Positions 38,187 to 48,041 of a stretch of DNA of 64,000 nucleotides are shown here, in pieces. The DNA comes from Pseudomonas oryzagri (GTDB lineage Bacteria; Pseudomonadota; Gammaproteobacteria; Pseudomonadales; Pseudomonadaceae): NCBI RefSeq assembly GCF_020831405.1, contig NZ_JAJHPU010000019.1, positions 186,001 through 250,000 on the forward strand, read 5' to 3'. Each line of letters begins with the position of its first letter. Within the stretch, counting starts at the first letter, position 1. Below the pieces are notes generated by a model. It was given only the letters and a program-made list of their open reading frames with translations, searched no databases and was not told where the DNA came from. The translations under genes were made by a program, and so were the position numbers.

Positions 38187-40019
38187 ATGCCCCTTGCCTC
38201 TCCTCGCCGCCCGGACGCCTTCTACTGGCTGCTGACCTGGCTGGCCGTCGCCCTGCATCTGGGCCGCTTCTTCGACCTTGCCGCCACGCCGCTGCTGGCC
38301 TACCAGCTGCTGCTGATCGGCAGCTACGCGCTGCTGTTCGTCCTCCCGGCCTGGGCGCTCAGCCGCCTGGCCGGCCGTTTCGCGCCGCGCGCCGAGGCGC
38401 CGCTGGCGGTGCTGCTGGCCGGTGTCGTGCAGCTCGCCCTGTACGGCGACCACCTGCTCTGGCAGCTGTATGGCTTCCACCTCAACGGCTTCGTCTGGAA
38501 CATCCTCACCACCCCGGGCGGCATCGCGGCGCTGGGCTCCTCGGCGTCCACCGGGCGCGACGTGGCCCTGCTCGGCGCCGCCGTGTTCGCCGGCCAAGCC
38601 GCCCTGCGCCTGCTCGCCCAGCGCCTGGCGCGCCTGTCGCTGCCGGCGCCGCGGCTGGCCTGGGTGCTGCCGCTGTTCGTGGTCGCCACCCTCGGCGAGC
38701 GCGTCAGCTACGGGGTCGGCCACTTCTACGGCTACAGCCCGCTGCTGGAAAGCGCCCAGCGCGTGCCCTTCTACCAGCCGCTGACCATGCGCCGGCTGCT
38801 GGAGAAGCAGTTCGGCCTGGAGCGTCCGCAGCGCATGGAAGTGGCCAGCGCCGAACTCGAGGGCCGGCTGCGCTACCCGCAGGCGCCGCTGCGCATCGAG
38901 GCGCCGGCCAAGCCGCTGAACGTCGTCTGGCTGGTCGCCGAATCGTGGCGCGCCGACACCCTCAACCCGCGGGTGATGCCGCAGACCCACGCCTTCGCCC
39001 AGCGCGCGCAGCACTTCGTCAGCCACTTCTCCGGCGGCAACGGCACGCGCATCGGCATGTTCAGCCAGTTCTACGGCCTGCCGGCCAACCTGTGGTTCCC
39101 GGTGCTCGACGCCCGCGTCGGCAGCCCGCTGATCGACGTGCTGCAGCGTCAGGACTACCAGATGCGGCTGTTCACCAGCGCGCGCTTCAGCTATCCGGAG
39201 TTCGACAAGACCCTGTTCGTCAAGGTGCCGCGCGAGCAGCTGGTGGAGGACGACCAGGGCGAGACCTGGCAGCGCGATCGCCGCAACGTCGACCGGCTGC
39301 TCGAATTCGTCGACCGGCGCGACCCGGCCAAGCCGTTCATGACCTTCCTGTTCTTCGAGTCGCCGCACGCCAACTACAACTTCCCGCCCGAGTCGGTGAT
39401 CGAACCGGACTACCTGCCGGATTTCAGCTACGCCAGCATGAACCTCGAGCGCGATATCAAGGGCATCCACAACCGCTACCTGAACGCCGTGCACCACCTC
39501 GACGGCCAGCTGGCGCGCATCACCGCGCACCTGGAGGCGAAGGGCCTGCTGGACGACACCCTGGTGGTGATCACCGGCGACCACGGCGAGGAGTTCATGG
39601 AAAAGGGTCGCTGGGGCCACAACTCCACCTTCGTCGACGAGCAGCTGCGCGTGCCGCTGGTGCTGTGGATTCCCGGCCGCGCGGCGCATCGGCAAAGCCT
39701 GCGCACCAGCCATCTCGACCTGCTGCCGACGCTGCTGCCGCTGCTCGGCGTGCAGAATCCCAGCCATGACTACGCCGTCGGCCACAGCCTGTTCGCGGCG
39801 CAGGCCGACCGTCTGCTGCTGGCCGGCGACTGGGACCGCCTGGCGTTCCTCGGCGAGCAGTACAAGCTGGTGCTGCCGTTCGCCAGCGGCAGCTTCGTCG
39901 GCATGCACGTCAGCCAGGCCGACGACCGCCAGGTGAGCGACCGCGCCAGCGTGCTGCAGCACAAGCTGCCGCTGATCCAGGTGGAAATGAGCGGCCTGCG
40001 CCGTTTCCTGGCGCATTGA
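38187..40019 (+). CDS. Membrane-anchored sulfatase/phosphatase-superfamily protein (YejM/PbgA-like)
   Basis: 610 aa. About five hydrophobic helices fill the first 180 residues (WLLTWLAVALHLGRFF onward), followed by a periplasmic sulfatase-like domain beginning near residue 245 (PLNVVWLVAESWRADTL). SGGNGTRIGMFSQFYGLP holds the position of the usual nucleophile, and GDHGEEFMEKGRWGHNS holds metal-ligand residues. The layout matches the YejM/PbgA group (DUF3413 plus sulfatase) involved in lipopolysaccharide homeostasis; a phosphoethanolamine or other alcohol transferase is the alternative. It is a single gene with a terminator. Confidence 0.8.
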   Translation: MPLASPRRPDAFYWLLTWLAVALHLGRFFDLAATPLLAYQLLLIGSYALLFVLPAWALSRLAGRFAPRAEAPLAVLLAGVVQLALYGDHLLWQLYGFHLNGFVWNILTTPGGIAALGSSASTGRDVALLGAAVFAGQAALRLLAQRLARLSLPAPRLAWVLPLFVVATLGERVSYGVGHFYGYSPLLESAQRVPFYQPLTMRRLLEKQFGLERPQRMEVASAELEGRLRYPQAPLRIEAPAKPLNVVWLVAESWRADTLNPRVMPQTHAFAQRAQHFVSHFSGGNGTRIGMFSQFYGLPANLWFPVLDARVGSPLIDVLQRQDYQMRLFTSARFSYPEFDKTLFVKVPREQLVEDDQGETWQRDRRNVDRLLEFVDRRDPAKPFMTFLFFESPHANYNFPPESVIEPDYLPDFSYASMNLERDIKGIHNRYLNAVHHLDGQLARITAHLEAKGLLDDTLVVITGDHGEEFMEKGRWGHNSTFVDEQLRVPLVLWIPGRAAHRQSLRTSHLDLLPTLLPLLGVQNPSHDYAVGHSLFAAQADRLLLAGDWDRLAFLGEQYKLVLPFASGSFVGMHVSQADDRQVSDRASVLQHKLPLIQVEMSGLRRFLAH

Positions 40020-40039
40020 GCCCACCCCGCAGTTGACCG

Positions 40040-40064
40040 ACGCCCGCCTTTGCGCGGGCGTTTT
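40040..40064 (+). terminator. Intrinsic terminator after the sulfatase gene
   Basis: CGCCCGC...GCGGGCG stem with a short loop followed by TTTT, 20 bp after the stop. It touches the convergent copS stop codon and may serve both directions weakly. Confidence 0.75.
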
Positions 40065-41437
40065 CATTGCGCGGCGGGAAACTCCAGCTCGAAGCGGGTA
40101 AGGCCGTTCGCCGACTCGCAGCGGATGTGCCCGCGGTGCGCCTCGACGATCGAGCGGGTGATCGCCAGGCCCAGTCCGGCATGGCCGCCGCCTTCGCGGC
40201 GCGCCGGGTCGGCGCGGTAGAAGCGGTCGAACAGCCGGCCCAGATGCTCGGCCGGAATGCCCGGCCCGGGATTTTCCACACTCAGCCGCACCCGCCCGTC
40301 GCCGCCGTCGATATGGACGCGGATACAGCCGCCGGCCGGGGTGTAGCGCAAGGCATTGCTCAGCAGGTTGGACAGCGCGCGGCGCAGCATGCCGGCGTCG
40401 CCGTCGATCATCCCGCTGCCGTCCTGGCTCAGCTCGACCCCGGCGTCCTCACCGAGCAAACGGTAGTAGTCGAGCAGCTGCGCGGTCAGCTGGTGCAGGG
40501 CCACCGGCTGGCGCTCAGGGACGATCAAGCCGTTGTCGGCCTTGGCCAGGAACAGCATGTCGTCGATCATCCGCGCCATGCGCTTGAGGTCCTCGAGGTT
40601 GCCGTACAGCGCCTCCTGGTACTCCTCCAGGCTGCGCGCGCGGCCGAGCACCACCTCGGTGTGGGTCATCAGCTGGGTCAGCGGCGTGCGCAGCTCGTGG
40701 GCGATGTCGGCGGAGAAGTTGGACAGGCGCACAAAGGACTCGTCGAGGCGCTCGAGCATGCCGTTGAACGAGGTCACCAGCGGGCGCAGCTCCACCGGCA
40801 CCGCCTGCGCGGGAATGCGCTCCTTGAGCGAACGCGCCGACACCGTGGCGGCCACCTGGGTCACCTCGCGCAGCGGGCGCAGGCCACTGCGCGCCACCAG
40901 CCAGCCGAGCCCGGCGCTGAGCAGCGCGCAGACCGCCAGGGCGATCCACAGCCAGCGCTCCAGCTCGGCGAAGAACGCCTCGTGGTGGGTGACGTCCACC
41001 GCCAGCAGCAAGGTCAGGCCCTGCGCGCGGCCGACCAGCGGCACCCGGCTGGTCATGCCGCGCAGCAGTCGCTCGCCGTCCTGCCACAGCCACAGGCGAC
41101 CGCTCGCAACGCGCCGCGCCTCGGGCAGGCGCGCGCCTTCCGGCACCGCGAACAGCACGCGGCCGTCGGCGTCGATCAGCAGCGCGCGCAGCTCCTGGTG
41201 GGCGCCGAGCAGGGCGTGCAATTGCGGGCGCACGCTGTCCAGCTCGGCGACGTCGTTCAGCGCGCCGATCACCCCCTGGGTGGCGTGCAGCTTCTCCAGC
41301 AGCACGTGGTGATCGAGGCTCTCGAAGTGCTGGCGGCTGAGATGCTGGAAGGCCAGGCCGGCGGACAGCAGCGCCGCGGTGAGCGCCAGCATGAACAGCA
41401 GGCCCAGGCGCGCGGTGAGCGACAGGCGGCGGATCAC
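40064..41437 (-). CDS. copS: Copper-sensing histidine kinase
   Basis: 457 aa inner-membrane sensor kinase of the CopS/CusS heavy-metal group. Helix 1 is [19 protein letters not shown], a periplasmic sensor spans about residues 35-155, helix 2 is [19 protein letters not shown], and a HAMP domain follows. The phospho-acceptor His is in [17 protein letters not shown] and the ATP lid is [11 protein letters not shown]. The start is GTG at 41437, overlapping the copR stop as GTGA, which implies coupled translation; no ATG is available. It forms a two-component pair with copR. Confidence 0.9.
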   Translation of the reverse strand: MIRRLSLTARLGLLFMLALTAALLSAGLAFQHLSRQHFESLDHHVLLEKLHATQGVIGALNDVAELDSVRPQLHALLGAHQELRALLIDADGRVLFAVPEGARLPEARRVASGRLWLWQDGERLLRGMTSRVPLVGRAQGLTLLLAVDVTHHEAFFAELERWLWIALAVCALLSAGLGWLVARSGLRPLREVTQVAATVSARSLKERIPAQAVPVELRPLVTSFNGMLERLDESFVRLSNFSADIAHELRTPLTQLMTHTEVVLGRARSLEEYQEALYGNLEDLKRMARMIDDMLFLAKADNGLIVPERQPVALHQLTAQLLDYYRLLGEDAGVELSQDGSGMIDGDAGMLRRALSNLLSNALRYTPAGGCIRVHIDGGDGRVRLSVENPGPGIPAEHLGRLFDRFYRADPARREGGGHAGLGLAITRSIVEAHRGHIRCESANGLTRFELEFPAAQ

Positions 41438-42111
41438 TCGGGGGCGTCCAGCACGTAACCCATGCCGCGTACGGTGTGGATCAGCTTGGGCTCGAAGCCG
41501 TCGTCGATCTTGGCGCGCAGGCGGCGGATCGCCACCTCGATCACGTTGGTGTCGCTGTCGAAGTTCATGTCCCATACCTGCGAGGCGATCAGCGACTTGG
41601 GCAGCACCTCGCCCTGGCGGCGCAGCAGCAGCTCGAGCAGGGCGAACTCCTTGGCGCTCAGGTCGATGCGCTGGCTGCCGCGGCTGGCCCGGCGCTTGAG
41701 CAGGTCGACCTCCAGGTCGGCGACCTGCAGGCGGGTCGGCACCGTGCTGGACTGGCCGCGGCGCAGCAGGGTGCGCACCCGCGCCAGCAGCTCGGCGAAG
41801 GCGAACGGCTTGACCAGGTAGTCGTCGGCGCCCAGCTCCAGGCCCTTGACCCGGTCCTCGACGCGGTCGCGGGCGGTGAGGAACAGCACCGGCACCGCCT
41901 GCCCGGCGCCGCGCACCCGGCGCAGCACCTCCCAGCCATCCAGCCCCGGCATCATCACGTCGAGGATCAACAGGTCGTAGGCCTCGCCCAGCGCGCACTG
42001 CAGGGCTTCGCTGCCGCTCTGCGCGCGCTCCACGGCGAAACCCGCCTCGCTCAGGCCCTGCTGCAGGTAGGCACCGATCTTCGGGTCGTCCTCGGCCACC
42101 AGGATTTTCAT
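41434..42111 (-). CDS. copR: Copper-responsive OmpR-family response regulator
   Basis: 225 aa regulator. The receiver domain has AEDDPKIG at the N-terminus and the phospho-acceptor Asp in [14 protein letters not shown] near residue 51; the conserved Lys is in YLVKPF. A winged-helix DNA-binding domain ends in [14 protein letters not shown] and [10 protein letters not shown]. The start at 42111 (MKILVAEDD) is standard. A candidate CopR box at 42175-42193 lies 64 bp upstream, consistent with autoregulation. Identical box types stand before the other cop units. Confidence 0.93.
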   Translation of the reverse strand: MKILVAEDDPKIGAYLQQGLSEAGFAVERAQSGSEALQCALGEAYDLLILDVMMPGLDGWEVLRRVRGAGQAVPVLFLTARDRVEDRVKGLELGADDYLVKPFAFAELLARVRTLLRRGQSSTVPTRLQVADLEVDLLKRRASRGSQRIDLSAKEFALLELLLRRQGEVLPKSLIASQVWDMNFDSDTNVIEVAIRRLRAKIDDGFEPKLIHTVRGMGYVLDAPE

Positions 42112-42174
42112 GAATGCCTCACTATCATCGCGCGAAAGGCGATTGTGCCGCCCCGTAGCGACCGCAGCCAGCAA

Positions 42175-42193
42175 CTGACAGCAATGTAATCTG
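42175..42193 (+). promoter_or_regulatory. Candidate CopR box, copR-hybrid kinase gap
   Basis: CTGACAGCAATGTAATCTG. It shares the pattern CTGAC-N3-A-N-TGTAATCYG with the boxes at 47666 and 59413, each upstream of copper genes. It could serve copR on one side and the hybrid kinase gene on the other. Confidence 0.7.
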
Positions 42194-42342
42194 CGCACGC
42201 TGGCTCGATCCGCATTGGCATCGTGCAATAGATTGATATGATTCATATAAATCCGCCTACCGGTCGCTCCAGAGCGTCTGGCCGAGTTCCCAGCAGTCCG
42301 GGACAATCGATGCAGGAAACAGACAGCAAGGAGGCAATGGGT

Positions 42343-45300
42343 ATGGACACCCCCCCCGCCAGCCGGTTGGATCTTGCCTGGAAAATCCTGGCCATCGCCG
42401 GGCTCTATCTGCTCGCCGGCATTCCCGGCCTGCTGATCACCCATTCCGCCGGCTACGCCTCGCCGATCTGGCCGGCGACCGGCGTGGCCGCCGCCGCGTT
42501 GCTGGCCTGGGGCCTGCGCTGCTGGCCCGGCGTCTGGCTGGGCAGCCTGCTGATCCACCTGTGGCTCACCCCCTCGCCCAGCGGCGCCGCCCTGGGCGCC
42601 CTGCTGGCCGGCGCCACCACCCTGCAGGCGATGCTCGCCGCCTGGCTGGGACGCCGCTACCAGCGCGCCGGCTGGCAGTTCGCCAGCGACCGCGGCCTGG
42701 CGATCGTCCTGCTGGCCGCCGGGCCGCTGACCTGCCTGCTCGCCGCCACCCTCGGCACGGCCATCCTCGCCGTCGGCGGACGGATCGACAGCGACAACCT
42801 GCTCAACGAATGGCTGCTCTGGTGGTCCGGCGACACCCTCGGCATGCTGCTGTTCGCCCCGCTGACCCGCCTGCTGTGGCCGGGCGAGCATCCGCTGCGC
42901 GTCGCCGCCGCGGCCGGCAGCAGCCGCTTCATCATGCCGCTGGGCATCACCGCCACCCTGCTGTTGGTCGGCCACCTGGCGCTGGCCCAGCTGGAGGATC
43001 TGCGCGCCCGCGGCGAGGCGCGCAAGCTGATGGAGGTCATCGCCGCCGGCGGTACCCGCGAGCTGGCCGCCACCCTGTCGCCCCTCGAGGGCCTGGCGCA
43101 CTTCATCGCCGCCAGCCGGGAAGTCACCCGCGAGGAGTTCCGCCAGTACAGCGCGAGCTTCATCGACCGCCCGGCGATCCTCTCGGTGGACTGGGCGCCG
43201 CGGGTCCTCCACGCCGAGCGCGACGCCTTCGAGGCCGCCATCGCCGCCAGCGGCTTCCCCGGTTTTCGCATCAGTGAGCTGGACGCCCAGGGTCACCTGC
43301 AACCGGCCGGCGAGCGTGCCGAGTATTTCCCCATCCTGTTCAACGAGCCGCGGTCCACGAGCCACCTGGTGCTCGGCCTCGACCATGCCTTCGAGGGGCT
43401 GCGCCGCCAGGCGATGGAGGTTTCCCGCCGCGACGGCCAGGCGATCGCCTCCGACCTGATCCACCTGGTACGCACCGACCGCCCCGCCTCGCTGGTGTAC
43501 CTGCCGGTCCGCCGCCTGGCCCCGGGCGCCGAGGCCGAGCAGTTGGCCGGCTACGTGGTCGGTGTGCTCGACATCCAGGCCCTGTTCGCCCCGCTGCTGC
43601 GCCAGGCCGAGGAGCGCCAGCTCAGCCTGCGCATCTCGGACATCACTCCGGGCATGCCCCGGCGCATCCTGGTCGACTCGCTGGCGGCCGAGGCGCCTAC
43701 CGACTGGAGCCATGTATTCCTGATCGGCGGGCGCACCTGGCGCCTGGAGATGCAGCCCAACACGCCGCTGTGGCGGCCCGCCTCGAGCACCGAGGAGCGC
43801 CTGTTCCTCGGCTTCTCGATACTCACCGCCTTCCTGGCCGCCTTCGCCACCCTGAGCAGCGCCGCCCGCCACAGCCTGGTGGCCCGCCATGTGGCCGAGC
43901 GCACCGAGCAGCTGCAAACGGCCGCCCACCAGCTCAACCAGCTGAACGCCGAGCTCCAGCAGCGCATCGAGGAACGCGGGCAGGCGCTCGCCGACCTGTA
44001 CGCCAAGCAGGAGGAGATCCGCGCCGTCCACGACCACCTGCTCGAATGCGTGGTGACCATCGACAGCCGCGGCGCGATCCAGAGCGTCAACCCGGCCATC
44101 GAGACATTGCTCGGCTACCGCCCCGAGGAGCTGCTCGGCCGCAACGTGTCCTGCCTGATGGGCTCGCCGCACAGCGAACGCCACGACGGCTATCTCGCCC
44201 GCTACCTGCTCGGCGGCGAGCAGCACGTGATCGGCTCCAGCCGCGAGGTGACCGCCCGCCACAAGGATGGCCGGCCGGTCGAGGTGGAGCTCAGCGTGTC
44301 CGAGTTCAGCGCGCATGGCGAACGGCTGTTCATCGGCACCCTGCGCGACATCCGCGAGCAGCGCGCGCTGATCGCCAGCCTGACCCAGGCGCGCGAGGAC
44401 GCCGAACAGGCCAGCCGGGCCAAGTCGGCGTTCCTCGCCGCCATGAGCCACGAGATCCGCACCCCGATGAACGGCGTGGTCGGTCTTATCGACGTGCTGG
44501 CCCAGGACCGCCTGACGCCGCACCAGGTCGACCTGGTCAAGGCCATCCGCGAGGCCTCGGGCAACCTGCTCGGGGTGATCGACGACATCCTCGACTTCTC
44601 CAAGATCGAGGCCGGCCGCCTGGAGATCGAACTCGCCCCGCTGCAGCTGGCCGAGCTGGTCGACAACCTGTGCAACACCCTCAAGCCGCTGGCCAGCTCG
44701 CACGGCGTGGCGCTCTCCCACGCCATCGCCGCGGACGTGCCGCTGTGGGTGACCTCCGACGCGATGCGCCTGCGGCAGATCCTCTACAACCTGATCGGCA
44801 ATGCCATCAAGTTCTCGGGCGGTCGCCGCGAGCAGTCCGGGCGGGTGGAGGTGCAGGTGCGCCTGGCCGCCCAGGCGCCGTTGCGGGCGATCATCGAGGT
44901 GGCCGACAACGGCATCGGTATCGCCGCCGAGCACCTGGCCAACCTGTTCGCCCCCTTCACCCAGGCGGAAACCTCGACCACCCGGCGTTTCGGCGGCAGC
45001 GGCCTGGGCCTGGCCATCTGCCGGCGCCTGGTGACCCTGCTGGGCGGTGAGATCGGCGTCGCCAGCACGCCGGGCAGCGGCACCCGCTTCAGCATCGAGC
45101 TGCCGCTGCTGCCGGCCAGCGCGCCGGCCGTGGCGGACGACAGCCGGCCGCCGAGCGCGGGCGAGGCCCTCGCGCCCGCCCTGCCCGGGCCGCAGGCCCC
45201 CTCGCGCCGGCGCATCCTGGTGGTCGAGGACGACACCCTCAACCGCAAGGTCATCCAGCAGCAGCTCGCCCTGCTCGGCTATCGCTTCGAGATGGCCGGC

Positions 45301-45969
45301 AACGGCGCCGAAGCCCTGGCGATGTGGCGCGCGGGCGACTACGACCTGATCCTCAGCGACCTGCACATGCCGGTGATGGACGGCTACCAGCTGGCCGAAC
45401 TGGTCCGTCGCGAGGAAGCCGGCCAGCGCCGCATCCCGATCCTGGCGCTGACCGCCAACGCCTTGCGCGGCGAAGCCGCGCGCGCCCACGATGCCGGCAT
45501 GGACGAGTACCTGACCAAGCCCATTCGCCTGGCCACCCTGCAGGCCAGCCTGGAGCGCTGGCTGCCCGGCGCCGTGCCGCTGCGCGCCACTGCGGCGCAG
45601 GAAAGCCCCGGGCAACCCGCCCCGCTGTTCAATCCGGCGGCACTGACGGCGCTGGTCGGCGACGATCGCGAGATGATCGGCGAGACCCTCGGCGATTACG
45701 CCGAGGCCCTGGCCTCGCTGGCTGGACAACTGCTCGAGGCCTTCGCGGACGACGACCTGGCGAGCGTCGGCGCCCTCGCCCATCGCCTCAAGTCGTCGTC
45801 CCGCGCGGTGGGCGCGGCGCGCCTGGGCCAGCTCTGCGCTACGCTCGAGCAGGCGGTCAAGAACGGCGACGGCGCCGCACTGCGGCGTGGCATCGACGAA
45901 TTCGCCCCCCTCTGCACCGCCACGGCGGCAGGGATCGGACAGTTGCTGGAAACAGGCAATCCGGCATGA
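42343..45969 (+). CDS. MASE1/CHASE hybrid histidine kinase with receiver and HPt domains
   Basis: 1208 aa sensor. A MASE1-type membrane domain occupies about residues 8-215 ([20 protein letters not shown]). It is followed by an extracytoplasmic CHASE-like domain (about 225-470), a helix, a coiled coil, a PAS domain (about 565-680), HisKA with [13 protein letters not shown] near residue 703, and HATPase with [13 protein letters not shown] receiver ([12 protein letters not shown] near 957; Asp in [14 protein letters not shown]) and a C-terminal HPt ([12 protein letters not shown] near 1147) complete it. I prefer the start at 42343, eight bases after GGAGG; ATGs at 42238, 42310 and 42337 are alternatives. 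Its likely partner is the EAL regulator 16 bp downstream. Confidence 0.88.
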   Translation: MDTPPASRLDLAWKILAIAGLYLLAGIPGLLITHSAGYASPIWPATGVAAAALLAWGLRCWPGVWLGSLLIHLWLTPSPSGAALGALLAGATTLQAMLAAWLGRRYQRAGWQFASDRGLAIVLLAAGPLTCLLAATLGTAILAVGGRIDSDNLLNEWLLWWSGDTLGMLLFAPLTRLLWPGEHPLRVAAAAGSSRFIMPLGITATLLLVGHLALAQLEDLRARGEARKLMEVIAAGGTRELAATLSPLEGLAHFIAASREVTREEFRQYSASFIDRPAILSVDWAPRVLHAERDAFEAAIAASGFPGFRISELDAQGHLQPAGERAEYFPILFNEPRSTSHLVLGLDHAFEGLRRQAMEVSRRDGQAIASDLIHLVRTDRPASLVYLPVRRLAPGAEAEQLAGYVVGVLDIQALFAPLLRQAEERQLSLRISDITPGMPRRILVDSLAAEAPTDWSHVFLIGGRTWRLEMQPNTPLWRPASSTEERLFLGFSILTAFLAAFATLSSAARHSLVARHVAERTEQLQTAAHQLNQLNAELQQRIEERGQALADLYAKQEEIRAVHDHLLECVVTIDSRGAIQSVNPAIETLLGYRPEELLGRNVSCLMGSPHSERHDGYLARYLLGGEQHVIGSSREVTARHKDGRPVEVELSVSEFSAHGERLFIGTLRDIREQRALIASLTQAREDAEQASRAKSAFLAAMSHEIRTPMNGVVGLIDVLAQDRLTPHQVDLVKAIREASGNLLGVIDDILDFSKIEAGRLEIELAPLQLAELVDNLCNTLKPLASSHGVALSHAIAADVPLWVTSDAMRLRQILYNLIGNAIKFSGGRREQSGRVEVQVRLAAQAPLRAIIEVADNGIGIAAEHLANLFAPFTQAETSTTRRFGGSGLGLAICRRLVTLLGGEIGVASTPGSGTRFSIELPLLPASAPAVADDSRPPSAGEALAPALPGPQAPSRRRILVVEDDTLNRKVIQQQLALLGYRFEMAGNGAEALAMWRAGDYDLILSDLHMPVMDGYQLAELVRREEAGQRRIPILALTANALRGEAARAHDAGMDEYLTKPIRLATLQASLERWLPGAVPLRATAAQESPGQPAPLFNPAALTALVGDDREMIGETLGDYAEALASLAGQLLEAFADDDLASVGALAHRLKSSSRAVGAARLGQLCATLEQAVKNGDGAALRRGIDEFAPLCTATAAGIGQLLETGNPA

Positions 45970-45985
45970 GCAGGAGGCTTTAGCG

Positions 45986-47176
45986 ATGCAAGTCCTGATA
46001 GTCGACGACGACCCCTTCATCTGCCGGCTGCTGACCCGCCAGCTCAGGTCGCTGGGTTTCGCCAAGGTGACCGCCTGCGAACGTGCCCTGGCCGCGGTCG
46101 CGCAGCTGGAGCAGGCGCCGGACAGCATCGACCTGGTGCTCTGCGACCTGCAGATGCCCGAGATGGACGGCATCGAGTTCATCCGCCACCTGGTGCGCCT
46201 GGACTTCGCCGGCGCGCTGGTGCTGGTCAGCGGCGAGGACGAACGCATCCTGCAGAGCGCCGAGCGGCTGGCCCAGGCCCACCATCTGCGGGTGCTGGGC
46301 ACGCTGTTCAAGCCGGTGCCCAGCGGGCGGCTGCAGAAACTGCTGGAACAGGCGGCCGCCGAACGCGCCGCGCCGCGGGCGGCCGACTCGCGCAGCTACA
46401 GTGCCGAGGACCTGGCGCGCGGTATCGCGGCGGGCGAACTGGTCAACCACTACCAGCCCAAGGTCGACTTCCACGGCGCACGGGTCATCGGCGTCGAGAC
46501 GCTGGTGCGCTGGCAGCATCCGCAGGACGGCCTGGTCTACCCCGATCGCTTCATCGAACTGGCCGAGGACAGCGGGCTGATCGAGGCGCTGATGCGCGCG
46601 GTACTGGGCAATGCCCTGCGCGAAGCGCGCCAGTGGCGCGACGCCGGCCACCTGCTGCAGGTGGCGGTGAACGTGTCGATGGACAACCTGCAGGTGCTGG
46701 ACTTCCCCGACTTCGTCGAGCAGGAGGCGCTGGCCGCCGGGGTGCCGCTGCACAGCCTGGTGCTGGAAGTGACCGAGAGCCACCTGATGAAGAATCGCCA
46801 GGCCGCCCTGGACATCCTCACCCGCCTGCGCCTGAAGCGGATCAGCCTGTCCATCGACGACTTCGGCACCGGCCACTCCTCGCTGGTGCAGCTGCGCGAC
46901 ATCCCGTTCAACGAATTGAAGATCGACCGCAGCTTCGTGCATGGCGCCTGGCGCGACGTGTCGCTGCGCAGCATCCTCGACGCCAGCCTGGCGATGGCCC
47001 GCAAGCTGGGCATGAAGACGGTGGCCGAGGGCATCGAGGACCGCGCCGACTGGGATCACCTGCTCGCCGCGGGGTGCGACGTCGCCCAGGGCTGGTTCAT
47101 CGCCAAGGCCATGCCCGCCGCGCAGCTGCCCGCCTGGCTGAAGGAGTGGGAACGGCGGCGGCGCGAGCTGATCTGA
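45986..47176 (+). CDS. Response regulator with EAL (cyclic-di-GMP phosphodiesterase) domain
   Basis: 396 aa. The N-terminal receiver ([13 protein letters not shown]; Asp in [14 protein letters not shown]; Lys in LFKPVPSG) is joined to an EAL domain from about residue 145. The EAL signature reads ETLVRW, with the catalytic Glu kept. The other conserved positions are visible in [31 protein letters not shown] and QGWFIAK, so hydrolysis of cyclic-di-GMP is expected. It lies 16 bp after the hybrid kinase gene and is probably its phosphorelay output, linking the signal to biofilm or motility control. Confidence 0.9.
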   Translation: MQVLIVDDDPFICRLLTRQLRSLGFAKVTACERALAAVAQLEQAPDSIDLVLCDLQMPEMDGIEFIRHLVRLDFAGALVLVSGEDERILQSAERLAQAHHLRVLGTLFKPVPSGRLQKLLEQAAAERAAPRAADSRSYSAEDLARGIAAGELVNHYQPKVDFHGARVIGVETLVRWQHPQDGLVYPDRFIELAEDSGLIEALMRAVLGNALREARQWRDAGHLLQVAVNVSMDNLQVLDFPDFVEQEALAAGVPLHSLVLEVTESHLMKNRQAALDILTRLRLKRISLSIDDFGTGHSSLVQLRDIPFNELKIDRSFVHGAWRDVSLRSILDASLAMARKLGMKTVAEGIEDRADWDHLLAAGCDVAQGWFIAKAMPAAQLPAWLKEWERRRRELI

Positions 47177-47200
47177 GCGACCGCGCCGCCGGCGGCCGGC

Positions 47201-47599
47201 TCAGGGTTTGCTCAGCATCTGGCGATGCGCGCGCAACTGCTCGAGCATCTGCTCCATGTGCTGGATACGCAGGTCCACCTGCTCCACCGTCTCCGGCCCC
47301 ATGCCCATCCCTGCTCCACCCATCCCCATTCCCTGACCACCGGCCATGCCCATGCCATGATCGCCAGCCATGCAGCCGCCCATGCCCTGCATGCCGCGGC
47401 CCATGGCCTGCCAGTGCTGTTCCATCAGCTTCTTGCGCTCCTCGGGCGTCTTGCCGGCCATCCAGCCCTGGTGAAGCTTTTGCATCTCGGTGATGTGCTG
47501 TTGCCACTGCTGCTCGGGAGTCGCCGCCGGGTCTTGCGCCCAGGTGGCGCCGCTGGCCGCCAGCAGCAGGATGCCGGCGCAAAGGATCGATCGGTTCAT
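47201..47599 (-). CDS. Secreted Met/Gly/His-rich protein in the copper region
   Basis: 132 aa. A signal peptide (ILLLAASGATWA) is followed by a helical acidic/basic segment (TPEQQWQQHITEMQKLHQGW) and a Met/Gly-rich stretch (residues about 75-105, for example GMGMAGGQGMGMGG) with His and Cys, then a final coiled helix. Met-rich stretches bind Cu(I) in the periplasm. The start at 47599 is the Met directly before the signal peptide. It is divergent from the DUF2933-copper ATPase operon across a candidate CopR box. The specific function is unknown. Confidence 0.7.
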   Translation of the reverse strand: MNRSILCAGILLLAASGATWAQDPAATPEQQWQQHITEMQKLHQGWMAGKTPEERKKLMEQHWQAMGRGMQGMGGCMAGDHGMGMAGGQGMGMGGAGMGMGPETVEQVDLRIQHMEQMLEQLRAHRQMLSKP

Positions 47600-47665
47600 C
47601 TGCAAGCCCTCTTCTCGGCAGGATGAGAACTTCACTCTAGACCGGCCCAGCGCAGGCGCCGCAAG

Positions 47666-47684
47666 CTGACGGAAATGTAATCCG
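47666..47684 (+). promoter_or_regulatory. Candidate CopR box upstream of DUF2933-copper ATPase genes
   Basis: CTGACGGAAATGTAATCCG, same pattern and orientation as the boxes at 42175 and 59413. It lies about 105 bp before the DUF2933 gene and 67 bp before the divergent Met-rich gene. Confidence 0.7.
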
Positions 47685-47789
47685 CCACTCAGCCTGCGGT
47701 AAGGAGCGGCCGGCTAGGCTGGGAGGGTGCGTTGCTCCGTCCGGGCATCGCCGCTTGCGGACGCCGTTTCTTTCAGGAGATCCCACGCC

Positions 47790-48038
47790 ATGCGCCAAAC
47801 CAGTTCCCGCGGAGAACCCTCCCCCTCCTTCTGGCGCGGCAAACCCGGCATCGTGCTGGGCATGCTTGCCGTCATCGCGCTGTTCTACGTGGTGCGCGAG
47901 CATTACGCCCATGCCGTGGGGCTGCTGCCCTACCTGATCCTGCTGCTCTGCCCGCTGATGCACCTGTTCGGTCACCACCACGGCGGGCACGCCCACCACT
48001 CCCGGCAGGACAGCGATTCGAACGAGAAAAGGAACTAG
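47790..48038 (+). CDS. DUF2933-family small membrane protein
   Basis: 82 aa with one or two membrane helices (IVLGMLAVIALFYVVREHY, LLPYLILLLCPLMHLF) and a His-rich C-terminus (GHHHGGHAHHSRQD). DUF2933 proteins accompany copper resistance genes. The start at 47790 has CAGGAG ten bases upstream. Its stop lies 3 bp before the copper ATPase gene, so the two are co-translated. The His-rich tail may bind copper; the exact role is unknown. Confidence 0.8.
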   Translation: MRQTSSRGEPSPSFWRGKPGIVLGMLAVIALFYVVREHYAHAVGLLPYLILLLCPLMHLFGHHHGGHAHHSRQDSDSNEKRN

Positions 48039-48041
48039 CGG

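Noticed and set aside
41434-46311. Very long minus-strand open frame (1625 codons)
   Set aside because: Only its last 225 codons (copR) are real. The rest is antisense to the hybrid kinase gene and has the His/Gln/Gly-rich composition of a GC-rich shadow frame.
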